6,263 bases of DNA from Bacteroidota bacterium (GCA_026391755.1 JAPLDN010000203.1:1-6263); one strand, 5' to 3'; shown: positions 1 to 6,263, numbered from the stretch's first letter. Notes: a model not told the origin generated them from the sequence alone. Numbers and translations: made by a program.

Positions 1-1278
1 GAACCCCCTGCCGGGCCTGTCACCTATCCCCAGGCAGGCAATATGCCTTTTGTCAAGGGATATCAGGGGAATTAACCCCAGTTCGTTTTTAACCACTGTG
101 AGTGCCGAGGCAAAGCCTTCTTTCTGCAACGCCAGCGATGCCCGTGTGTTAAGGTCACTGTAAAGGTTTTGAGTGCTTACCTGCTTATTGCTGACACCCA
201 GACCGCTTTTTAACATCAATATCCTGAAACATTTTTTATCTATTTCATCCCAGGAAACCAGGTTGCTGTCGGCAGCCGCTTTTATTACCCTGATAGCTTC
301 CTCTGCCTGTTTGGGAAGAAGTAGTACGTCGTTGCCGGCCTGGAGGGCTTTCAGCTCAATTTCGCCCGGTTTGTTATATTTTATTACGCCCTGCATGTCA
401 AGGGCATCGGTGATCACAAACCCCCTGAAACCAAGTTCCTCTTTCAGGAGACGGGTTACAACAGCCCTCGAAAGAGTGGAAGCTGCATTAAGCGATGAAT
501 CATAGCAGGGGAGGTAAAGATGGGCTATCATAATCCCCTTTATACTATTGTTTATCAATGTTTTAAATGGGAAAAGTTCCATGCTGTCCATTCTTTCCCT
601 TGTATGTCTTATGACAGGCAGGGTCAGGTGAGAGTCGGAATCAGTATCTCCATGGCCGGGGAAATGCTTGGCAACAGCCATTACACCATTATCCTGCAAA
701 CCACGCATATATTGCAGGCTTTTTGCCGAGACCCGGTATTTGTTTTCACCAAACGACCTGAAATTGATTACAGGGTTATCGGGATTGCAGTTGATGTCGG
801 CTACCGGTGCAAAATTGATATGGATGCCCAGCCGCCTGCAATCTTCAGCTGTCCTGGATGCCATCTCATAGATCAGGGTATCGTTGGAAATCGCTCCGAG
901 AGTTATCGGCCTTGGGAAAGCAGTTGTGCTGTCGAGCCGCATACCGAGGCCCCATTCAGCATCAATAGCGATAAGCATTGGTACCTTGCTTATATTCTGC
1001 AGCCTGTTGGTAAAAACTGCCTGGGCGTAAGGCGTCCCCTTAAAGAAACAAATGCCGCCCGGCTGGCTTTTTGAAACGACCGCAGCAAGACTGTCCCTGT
1101 ATGTCGAGTCCTTATATGAATAGGCTCTTAAGATGAACAACTGGGCGATTTTCTCCTCAGGTGTGAGTTTCCTGAAGACCGAATCGGCCCAGAGGCTGTC
1201 TGACCTTTGGATCCCCTGTGCCTGGATTACATAGTCCGTCAGGAAAAATAACAGCAGGAAAAAGACCAGGTGTTTCAT
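1..1278 (-). CDS. Exported GH3 beta-N-acetylglucosaminidase (NagZ-like), N-terminal part, truncated by window edge
   Basis: Reading from the ATG at 1278-1276, 426 codons run without a stop to base 1, so the C-terminus is outside the window. Residues 1-20 form a signal peptide (MKHLVFFLLLFFLTDYVIQA) with no lipobox, so export to the periplasm or beyond is expected. Residues about 35-360 match the GH3 TIM barrel of NagZ-type enzymes. They include KHFPGHGDTDSDSH (204-217), whose D215/H217 pair corresponds to the catalytic Asp-His dyad of NagZ enzymes, and ITDALDM (289-295), whose D291 is the expected nucleophile. The family removes terminal beta-N-acetylglucosamine from muropeptides or glycans. 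From about residue 375 a second domain begins, as in two-domain Gram-positive-type NagZ. In Bacteroidetes such proteins are often fused to a C-terminal serine beta-lactamase-like domain; whether that holds here cannot be seen. The gene is divergent from the transketolase locus. No Shine-Dalgarno is visible. Family assignment is firm; exact substrate is inferred. Confidence 0.93.
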   Translation of the reverse strand, partial: MKHLVFFLLLFFLTDYVIQAQGIQRSDSLWADSVFRKLTPEEKIAQLFILRAYSYKDSTYRDSLAAVVSKSQPGGICFFKGTPYAQAVFTNRLQNISKVPMLIAIDAEWGLGMRLDSTTAFPRPITLGAISNDTLIYEMASRTAEDCRRLGIHINFAPVADINCNPDNPVINFRSFGENKYRVSAKSLQYMRGLQDNGVMAVAKHFPGHGDTDSDSHLTLPVIRHTRERMDSMELFPFKTLINNSIKGIMIAHLYLPCYDSSLNAASTLSRAVVTRLLKEELGFRGFVITDALDMQGVIKYNKPGEIELKALQAGNDVLLLPKQAEEAIRVIKAAADSNLVSWDEIDKKCFRILMLKSGLGVSNKQVSTQNLYSDLNTRASLALQKEGFASALTVVKNELGLIPLISLDKRHIACLGIGDRPGRGF

Positions 1279-1400
1279 TATAATCTCAATATTAAGGCCA
1301 TGCGGAACGGGCTGAACAAAAGAAGCTAAAAATGCAGTGAGATGCAGTAAATCTTTTCCATTTTTATTAACATCAACCCGGCTTGCAGATTGGATTCCCA

Positions 1401-1408
1401 TATCTTTG
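1401..1408 (+). promoter_or_regulatory. Candidate Bacteroidetes -7 promoter box (TATCTTTG) ahead of the transketolase locus
   Basis: TATCTTTG matches the Bacteroidetes primary-sigma -7 consensus TAnnTTTG exactly and lies 32 bases before the transketolase start codon, implying a short leader. The only upstream TTG that could serve as a -33 element (1383-1385) is 15 bases away, shorter than the usual spacing of about 19, so the -33 part is weak. The match is seen; promoter activity is inferred. No equally good box was found for the divergent GH3 gene in the same 162-bp gap. Confidence 0.45.
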
Positions 1409-1440
1409 GCCGGAATAAGCCAAATTAACTTATCGACGAG

Positions 1441-2204
1441 ATGCCTACAACAGAAGAACTACAGCAAATTGCCACACAAGTCAGAAGGGATGTTATTCGA
1501 ATGGTCAACGGGGCCGCCTCGGGTCATCCCGGCGGATCATTAGGGGTGGCCGACTTTCTTACGGTTTTGTACTTTGAGATCATGCGCCCCGATCATGAGA
1601 AATTTGACATGGACGGGAAAGATGAAGATCTTTTTTTTCTTTCAAACGGGCACGTCTGCCCTGCATGGTACAGCGTAATGGCAAGGTATGGGTTCTTCCC
1701 GGTTCCGGAATTAGGCACTTTGCGTAAACTTGGAACCCGTCTCCAGGGGCATCCATCAACCCAGGAGAAACTCCCGGGAGTGCGGATGGCTTCCGGTTCC
1801 GCGGAGATGGAGAACTTCAGGAAGGTTCGAACTGGGAGGCGCTTATGTTTGCCCCTGCGAAAAAGATTGACAACCTCATTGCAGTAATAGATTTCAACGG
1901 AAAACAAATCGACGGCCCTGTTGATACAGTGATGCCCCTGGGAAACCTGAGAGCCAAATTTGAAGCCTTTGGCTGGGAAGTAACCGACATGGACGGCAAT
2001 AATATTCCAGAAGTACTGAACGTTCTCAATAAGGTGAAGTCCATCACCGGGCAGGGAAAGCCCAATATGATCATTATGCATACACATATGGGTTACGGAG
2101 TGGATTTTATGATGGATAACCATGAGTGGCACGGGGTTCCTCCTACGAATGAACAGGCTGCCAGGGCACTAAGCCAGCTTCCTGAAACCCTGGGAGATTA
2201 TTAA
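1441..2204 (+). pseudogene. tkt: Transketolase N-terminal subunit, broken by an internal frameshifting deletion
   Basis: This is the TPP-pyrophosphate-binding half of a split transketolase (non-oxidative pentose phosphate pathway, cytoplasmic). Codons from 1441 to 1800 encode residues 1-120 with family motifs SGHPGG (27-32), LSNGH (67-71) and LQGHP (101-105), whose histidines correspond to active-site histidines of E. coli transketolase. After RMASGS (115-120) the frame is lost and reads nonsense to a stop at 1885-1887. The homologous protein resumes two bases later in another frame at 1803: GDGELQEGSNWEALM, then IDFNG, ending GDY at 2201. The GDG Asp and the later Asn are 30 residues apart, exactly as in E. 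coli Tkt (D155/N185), so the cofactor motif survives. Missing are about 28 residues containing the conserved LGQG loop, roughly 82 bp. Gene callers would probably report two pieces, 1441-1887 and 1845-2204. It may be a true pseudogene or an assembly error. Confidence 0.88.
1795..1806 (+). other. Deletion/frameshift junction inside the transketolase N-terminal subunit
   Basis: Coding is in the frame of 1441 up to the Ser codon at 1798-1800 and in the frame of 1803 from the Gly codon of GDGELQEG onward, with two orphan bases (gc, 1801-1802) between. Split transketolases normally have about 28 residues, starting LGQG, between these points. 133 codons follow the junction and 120 precede it, so restoring 28 gives about 281 residues, the usual subunit length. 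The size of the loss (about 82 bp) rests on remembered family length and is approximate. No clear direct repeat marks the junction. Confidence 0.8.
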
Positions 2205-2209
2205 TTACA

Positions 2210-3643
2210 ATGCAATCACGCGCAGGAAAACACAGGATGATAAGGCAGGTTCTGATCAGGGCAGGTTTGATCTTAATGATATTGGGCATGGTCGTTTCGT
2301 TTCATGTTTCTTTTGGGCAGGCCAGGAAGGAACCTGAAAAACCTAAACCCATAACACGTATTTTATTTGTTTTTGATGCATCCCAGAGCATGTACGGGAG
2401 ATGGCAGAGCGATACCAAGTTCAACATTGCCACTCGCCTGCTTTCAGGGCTGCTCGACAGCCTGCGCAACATCCCCGACCTCGAACTGGCACTCAGGGTA
2501 TACGGGCACCAAAAACCGTTTCCGCCCCAGGACTGCAACGATTCAAAGCTTGAAGTCCCTTTCGCAAAAGACAATATTGCAAGGATCAAACATGTGCTGA
2601 AGGTTATAAGCCCTAACGGCACTACCCCGATTGCTTATTCCCTTTCACTTTCGGCGAAGGATTTTACGCCATGTGATCATTGCCGCAACGTCATCATTCT
2701 CATTACCGACGGCTTGGAAGAATGCGGGGGTGACCCTTGTGCGGCCTCGGCCGAACTGCAGCAGAAAGGGATTGCACTCAAGCCATTTATTGTAGGGCTG
2801 GGTAAAAATTTCAAAGACCAGTTTGAATGTGTAGGCACATATTTTGACGCCAGCAGCGAAAAGGAATTTACGAATGCCCTGAAAGTAATTATAAGCCGTA
2901 CCCTGAATCCGACTACGATGCAGGTCAATCTCCTCGATCAGAATGACGACCCCACCGAAACCAATGTGGCTATGACTTTCTATGATACCAAAAGCGGCCT
3001 TATCAAATATAATTTCATCCACTCCCTTAATGCCAAGGGCCTTCCCGATACCCTCGACGTGGATCCCCTTGCCACCTACAATATAGTTGTGCATACTATC
3101 CCCCAGGTAAGGAAAGATTCGGTCAAACTTACCCCCGGCAAGCATACCGTTGTGGGTATTGACGCGCCCCAGGGCTATCTCACCTTTAAAGCAAGCGGGA
3201 ATGCCACCCTGAAATATCTGCCCTGCATCATAAGAAAAGCCGGCCAGGCTCAGACTCTGAACGTTCAGCAGTTTGACCAGGTGGAGAAGTACATCATTGG
3301 AAAATATGACATCGAAATACTTTGTTTACCCAGGATACTTGTGAAAGATGTGGATGTTACACAGAGCCATACCACGTTTGTGGAAATACCAACTCCCGGG
3401 ATTGCCGTCATTCAAAGGGCAACCAACGGGTACGGTAGCCTCTATATAGAAGAGAAAAAAGGCCTGTCATGGGTATACAATCTCAAAGACAACCAGCAGC
3501 AGCAGGAAACACTTTACCTGCAACCGGGGAATTACAGGGTGGTGTTCAGGCCGAAATATTCAAATTCATCATCCTATACCGAAGAAAAGTCATTCAAAGT
3601 AGAATCAGGGCAAACGACGAATGTGAAGATGTACTCGAATTAG
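2210..3643 (+). CDS. Exported VWA-domain protein with C-terminal beta-rich repeats
   Basis: This 477-residue protein begins with a basic stretch and a hydrophobic segment (residues 16-37, ending SFGQA) that reads as a signal peptide; M10 (base 2237) is an alternative start giving a more usual leader. Residues 48-230 form a von Willebrand factor A domain with a complete metal-binding MIDAS: DASQS (56-60), the Thr pair in NGTTP (136-140) and ITDG (165-168). Six cysteines lie within or beside it (C109, C155, C158, C172, C177, C207), compatible with disulfides in an exported protein. Residues about 235-477 hold three degenerate repeats, each starting with a beta-strand and ending in a Tyr-led strand plus a Val-rich strand, resembling PEGA/Ig-like modules. 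VWA domains usually bind protein partners through a metal ion; the partner here is unknown. The gene starts 5 bp after the transketolase N-half and precedes the C-half, so co-transcription is likely, but a metabolic link is not evident. Confidence 0.88.
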   Translation: MQSRAGKHRMIRQVLIRAGLILMILGMVVSFHVSFGQARKEPEKPKPITRILFVFDASQSMYGRWQSDTKFNIATRLLSGLLDSLRNIPDLELALRVYGHQKPFPPQDCNDSKLEVPFAKDNIARIKHVLKVISPNGTTPIAYSLSLSAKDFTPCDHCRNVIILITDGLEECGGDPCAASAELQQKGIALKPFIVGLGKNFKDQFECVGTYFDASSEKEFTNALKVIISRTLNPTTMQVNLLDQNDDPTETNVAMTFYDTKSGLIKYNFIHSLNAKGLPDTLDVDPLATYNIVVHTIPQVRKDSVKLTPGKHTVVGIDAPQGYLTFKASGNATLKYLPCIIRKAGQAQTLNVQQFDQVEKYIIGKYDIEILCLPRILVKDVDVTQSHTTFVEIPTPGIAVIQRATNGYGSLYIEEKKGLSWVYNLKDNQQQQETLYLQPGNYRVVFRPKYSNSSSYTEEKSFKVESGQTTNVKMYSN

Positions 3644-3660
3644 TTGGTGAAATGAAAATT

Positions 3661-3733
3661 GCGAGCATTTTACACAAGCCGCATCAGGTGTAGCGAAGCA
3701 AACCGTAGCGGCGGTGTAAAGATGCGAGCGAAG
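3661..3733. repeat. Imperfect palindromic (REP-like) element between the VWA gene and the transketolase C-half
   Basis: The left arm 3665-3682 (GCATTTTACACAAGCCGC) pairs with the right arm 3708-3725 (GCGGCGGTGTAAAGATGC) over 16 base pairs (GCAT, TTTACAC and GCCGC), interrupted by one bulged base and a small internal loop, around a 25-base loop. The stem is flanked on both sides by GCGAGC in direct orientation (3661-3666 and 3724-3729), and GTAGCG (3690-3695, 3705-3710) and GCGAAG (3693-3698, 3728-3733) each occur twice. No T-run follows, so it does not look like an intrinsic terminator. It may be a dispersed palindromic repeat or an RNA hairpin in the transcript; only one copy is in this window, so dispersal is inferred. 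Confidence 0.55.
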
Positions 3734-3774
3734 AAAAGATAATTGCTAGTGTAGTTGACTTAATTAAATAAACA

Positions 3775-4728
3775 ATGACTCAATATACCAATTCCGGTTC
3801 CAAAGATACCCGCTCGGGGTTTGGGGAAGCGATGCTTGAACTTGGCAGGACAAACCCCGAAGTGGTGGTTCTTTGTGCCGATCTTACTCCTTCGATGAAA
3901 CTTGAAGCCTTTTCTAAGGAGTTTCCCGAAAGATTCATCCAGACCGGGATAGCCGAAGCAAACATGATCTGCATCGCTGCAGGCCTGACCATAGGAGGGA
4001 AGATCCCGTTTACAGGTACCTTCGCTAATTTTTCAACCGGCAGGGTGTATGACCAGATAAGGCAATCGGTGGCCTATTCTGATAAGAACGTAAAAATATG
4101 TGCTTCACATGCAGGGATCACCTTAGGTGAAGACGGGGCTACCCACCAGAACCTGGAAGACCTTGGCATGATGAAGATGTTGCCAAATATGACAGTAATC
4201 AATCCCTGTGATTTCAACCAGACCAGGGCGGCTACACTGGCAGCCTGCAATCATAAAGGACCGGTTTATCTCAGGTTTGGCCGTCCAAAGGTTCCCAATT
4301 TCACTCCTGCGGACCAGAAGTTTGAAATTGGCAAAGCCCTGATCCTTAGCAAGGGGATGGATGTGAGCATCTTTGCTACAGGTCACCTTGTCTGGAAGGC
4401 GCTTGAAGCCTGCCGTATGCTGGAAGAACAGGGGATCTCATCCGAAGTCATCAATATTCATACTATAAAACCCCTTGATGAGGAAGCGGTCCTGGCATCG
4501 GTTGGGAAGACCAGGTGTGCTGTTACCTGTGAGGAACATCAGATGAACGGCGGGCTTGGCGACAGCATAGCCCAGCTTCTTGCGAGGAAATGCCCGGTAC
4601 CTGTTGAAATGGTTGCAGTTAAAGATAGTTTTGGCGAAAGCGGTACACCCGAAGAGCTTATGAAGAAGTTCGGTCTCGATACTGCTGATGTGGTCAATGC
4701 GGTAAAAGCCGTCCTTGCCAGAAAATGA
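3775..4728 (+). CDS. tkt: Transketolase C-terminal subunit
   Basis: This complete 317-residue protein carries the pyrimidine-binding and C-terminal domains of a split transketolase, the usual length for this subunit. TGIAEANM (57-64) contains E61, the Glu that activates the TPP aminopyrimidine. HAGITLGEDGATHQ (112-125) is the substrate-binding loop, with H112 equivalent to the E. coli catalytic His of HDSIGLGEDGPTHQ. NIHTIKPLD (227-235) and DSFGESG (284-290) are typical of the C-terminal domain shared with DXP synthase and the pyruvate dehydrogenase E1 beta subunit. DXP synthase is less likely because the partner half at 1441-2204 carries transketolase-type motifs. The protein needs that N-terminal subunit to work, but the neighbouring copy is frameshifted and lies 1.57 kb upstream beyond the VWA gene. 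No TAnnTTTG box or Shine-Dalgarno was seen in the 131-bp upstream gap, which holds the palindromic element. The reading frame is undamaged. Confidence 0.95.
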   Translation: MTQYTNSGSKDTRSGFGEAMLELGRTNPEVVVLCADLTPSMKLEAFSKEFPERFIQTGIAEANMICIAAGLTIGGKIPFTGTFANFSTGRVYDQIRQSVAYSDKNVKICASHAGITLGEDGATHQNLEDLGMMKMLPNMTVINPCDFNQTRAATLAACNHKGPVYLRFGRPKVPNFTPADQKFEIGKALILSKGMDVSIFATGHLVWKALEACRMLEEQGISSEVINIHTIKPLDEEAVLASVGKTRCAVTCEEHQMNGGLGDSIAQLLARKCPVPVEMVAVKDSFGESGTPEELMKKFGLDTADVVNAVKAVLARK

Positions 4729-4734
4729 TCCTTA

Positions 4735-5382
4735 TCAGGCTTTTTTCCTGAAGAGCTTTTGTAGAAAAGCAAAGATCATGGGAAGAAGCGAGATGAAGAT
4801 GATTGCGAATATGGCCAGGGTGAAATTGTTCCTGATCAAAGGGATGTTCCCGAAGAAATAACCGGCCAGCGTAAATAAAACCACCCATAGAACATTTCCG
4901 ATGATACTGAAGCTGATAAATCTCAGGTAAGTCATCCTGCCGATTCCTGCAACGAAAGGAGCAAATGTCCTGATAATGGGCATAAACCTGGCAATTATAA
5001 GGGTTTTCCCGCCGTGTTTTTCATAAAAGGCGTGCGTTTTGTCAAGATATTCCCTGCGGATTAGGCGGTAGTTTTTCTCATACACTTTATGTCCCAGGAA
5101 CCGGCCTATGAAATAGTTAGTGTTGTCGCCCCCAAATGCAGCACAGATGAGCAGGATTATCAGTGGCAGCATCTGAAGAGGCTCGCCGGGCATGGCAGCA
5201 ATGGTCCCGGCGGCAAACAACAGGGAGTCGCCCGGCAGGAAAGGAGTGATCACCAATCCTGTCTCCATGAAAACGATCAGGAAAAGGATAAGGTAAGCCC
5301 AGGTCTGGTAATTGCTGACAATCTCGAGCAAATGCTTGTCAATATGCAGGATGAAATCGATTAAATACCTTATAAGTTCCAT
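4735..5382 (-). CDS. DedA/VTT-family inner-membrane protein
   Basis: The 215-residue length and motif order fit the DedA (SNARE-associated, VTT) family. Hydrophobic segments lie at about 28-48, 52-64, 70-84, 126-146, 155-177 and 186-207, with a basic C-terminus (KLFRKKA). Signature stretches are FLPGDSLLFAAG (48-59), GGDNTNYFIGRFLG (84-97) and ARFMPIIRTFAPFVAGIGRM (131-150). E40, D52, R132 and R138 fall where E. coli YqjA/YghB have their essential membrane Glu, Asp and two Arg residues. The family is linked to proton-motive-force-dependent membrane homeostasis and to lipid (undecaprenyl phosphate or phospholipid) translocation; which applies here cannot be told. It converges on the transketolase gene with a 6-bp gap and lies downstream of a co-oriented antiporter gene 50 bp away. 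A TAnnTTTG box in that gap suggests its own promoter. Confidence 0.93.
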   Translation of the reverse strand: MELIRYLIDFILHIDKHLLEIVSNYQTWAYLILFLIVFMETGLVITPFLPGDSLLFAAGTIAAMPGEPLQMLPLIILLICAAFGGDNTNYFIGRFLGHKVYEKNYRLIRREYLDKTHAFYEKHGGKTLIIARFMPIIRTFAPFVAGIGRMTYLRFISFSIIGNVLWVVLFTLAGYFFGNIPLIRNNFTLAIFAIIFISLLPMIFAFLQKLFRKKA

Positions 5383-5405
5383 AGCCGGCAGGTTAAACAG
5401 GAAGG

Positions 5406-5413
5406 CAAAGGTA
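5406..5413 (-). promoter_or_regulatory. Candidate Bacteroidetes -7 promoter box (TACCTTTG) for the DedA-family gene
   Basis: On the minus strand TACCTTTG matches the Bacteroidetes -7 consensus TAnnTTTG exactly and ends 23 bases before the start codon of the DedA-family gene, giving a leader of roughly 15-20 nt. It sits in the 50-bp gap after the antiporter stop codon. No TTTG or TTG was found at the expected -33 distance (the stretch is A-rich), so activity is inferred from the -7 box and its position. Confidence 0.45.
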
Positions 5414-5432
5414 GTCGATTTTTATTTTCGGT

Positions 5433-6263
5433 TTAAGGGCTTGAGGTTTTCTCAATGCGTAAAAAAGCATCTTTCAGCAGGAAAGGCGTGATCAGGGTTG
5501 TAAGCAGGGCCATTACGACAAGGATTGAAAAGATAGGAACGTCGATGAAGCCTTTCTGGAGGGCAATATTGGCGATAACCAGTTCCATGATACCACGGGC
5601 ATTGAGACCCAGGCCGATGGTTATTGACTTAAGATTGTCAAACCCTGCAAGCCTGGAGCCGAAATAACCTCCGAGGATTTTGCTCAGGAAGGATGCGATC
5701 AGAACCACTGTAAGCAGCAATCCGCTGGTCAGGGCGCTCGCATCGAACTGAACTCCCATAATGGCAAAAAAGATGGGGGCAAGAAAACCCATGGTAAAGC
5801 TTGCAGTGGAATGTTTTACCTGTTCGAACTTTGACTTCTCGAATAAGTCCCTGGGGAACAGCATGGCCCCGAAAAATGCCCCGACAATAAAATGAAGTCC
5901 CAGCAAATCGGCAATACTTGCGAAGATCAGGACGAACAGTATGACAAGGGCAAACATCGATTCCTTCCCTTTGAGGTAATGAAGGAACTTCTCCATCTTG
6001 GGATTGAGGGTGCTTACCCTTTTCTTTGAAATGCCTATAAGCCGGTAAGCGGCAACCAGGAAGAACATGAAAAAGACCACCTTGCCGCTTGTAAAAAGTA
6101 TAGAGAAGGTTACGTCTTTCAGGTTACCCGAGGTGCCGTTGTAATCGAGTATCACACCCAGTACCATCAGGGAGACAATATCGTTAAAAATGGCTGCGGA
6201 GATTATTCTCTGGCCGACATCGGTCTGCAGCTTGCCGAGATCCATCAGGATTCGGATGCTTAC
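5433..6263 (-). CDS. CPA2-family cation/proton antiporter, C-terminal part, truncated by window edge
   Basis: The frame stays open from base 6263 to the TAA at 5435-5433, giving 276 visible residues. The codons before the first ATG (6245) continue the family motif (VSIRILMDLGKLQTDVGQRI), so the true start lies outside the window. The visible part matches the Na_H_Exchanger (CPA2) fold. AAIFNDIVSL (residues 23-32) carries the ion-binding Asp in an Asn-Asp pair, FLAPIFFAIMGVQFD (160-174) is a conserved helix, and GLGLNARGIMEL (217-228) contains the NARG signature. About seven or eight membrane segments are visible. The protein ends soon after the last helix (FLRIEKTSSP), so no RCK/TrkA-N regulatory domain of the KefB/KefC type is attached. 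It exchanges Na+ or K+ for H+ across the inner membrane; the ion is undetermined. Confidence 0.9.
   Translation of the reverse strand, partial: VSIRILMDLGKLQTDVGQRIISAAIFNDIVSLMVLGVILDYNGTSGNLKDVTFSILFTSGKVVFFMFFLVAAYRLIGISKKRVSTLNPKMEKFLHYLKGKESMFALVILFVLIFASIADLLGLHFIVGAFFGAMLFPRDLFEKSKFEQVKHSTASFTMGFLAPIFFAIMGVQFDASALTSGLLLTVVLIASFLSKILGGYFGSRLAGFDNLKSITIGLGLNARGIMELVIANIALQKGFIDVPIFSILVVMALLTTLITPFLLKDAFLRIEKTSSP

Noticed and set aside
520..1074. Long plus-strand open frame (184 codons) inside the GH3 region
   Set aside because: It is antisense to the GH3 gene, whose minus-strand product has a signal peptide and full catalytic motifs; the plus-strand product shows no recognisable domain.
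1593..2132. Minus-strand open frame of 179 codons across the transketolase N-half
   Set aside because: It runs opposite well-conserved transketolase coding on the plus strand and encodes no recognisable motif.
1441..2204. Programmed frameshift or translational bypass to explain the two transketolase frames
   Set aside because: Conserved residues (the LGQG segment) are absent from the DNA rather than hidden in another frame, so no recoding would restore the normal protein.
2645..3145. Minus-strand open frame of 166 codons inside the VWA gene
   Set aside because: It is antisense to the MIDAS-bearing VWA coding sequence and has no domain or context support.
3652..3693. Small open frame MKIASILHKPHQV between the VWA gene and the transketolase C-half
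   Set aside because: Only 13 codons, and most of it lies in the left arm and loop of the palindromic element, which explains the sequence better.
2210..3774. A mobile element carrying the VWA gene
   Set aside because: No transposase, integrase or terminal inverted repeats are visible; only a short AT-rich similarity at the two ends.
4735..4751. TCAGG-CTTTTTT-CCTGA hairpin near the convergent stop codons as a terminator
   Set aside because: The stem is only 5 bp, its T-run is in the loop, and it lies in the last codons of the DedA-family gene.

Overview
The window looks like chromosomal DNA of a Bacteroidetes bacterium, probably an anaerobic Bacteroidales-type lineage. The support is a transketolase encoded as separate N- and C-terminal subunits, TAnnTTTG boxes (the Bacteroidetes -7 promoter element) ahead of two genes, no clear Shine-Dalgarno sequences, and a secreted GH3 beta-N-acetylglucosaminidase of the Bacteroidetes type. 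The lineage is inferred from these traits; no search was run.

Layout. 1-1278 (minus): N-terminal 426 residues of an exported GH3 glycosidase (NagZ-like) whose C-terminus lies beyond the left edge. 1279-1440: divergent intergenic region with a candidate promoter facing right. 1441-2204 (plus): transketolase N-terminal subunit, broken by an internal deletion of about 82 bp near 1800 that shifts the frame. 2210-3643 (plus): an exported von Willebrand factor A protein with an intact MIDAS and three degenerate beta-rich repeats. 3644-3774: a non-coding gap with an imperfect palindromic, REP-like element. 3775-4728 (plus): intact transketolase C-terminal subunit. 4735-5382 (minus): DedA/VTT-family membrane protein, convergent with the transketolase and only 6 bp away. 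5433-6263 (minus): C-terminal part of a CPA2-type cation/proton antiporter that runs off the right edge.

How the genes relate. The two transketolase halves should form one TPP-dependent enzyme of the non-oxidative pentose phosphate pathway. Here they are separated by about 1.57 kb holding the VWA gene and the palindromic element, and the N-terminal half cannot be translated intact as written. The DedA protein and the antiporter are adjacent and co-oriented; both families are linked to membrane homeostasis and ion or pH balance, but a joint role is inference. The GH3 enzyme would act on N-acetylglucosamine-containing muropeptides or glycans outside the cytoplasm.

No mobile-element gene, CRISPR array, tRNA or rRNA is visible. 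The points most worth a second look are the broken transketolase half, the VWA gene wedged between the halves, and the palindromic element.
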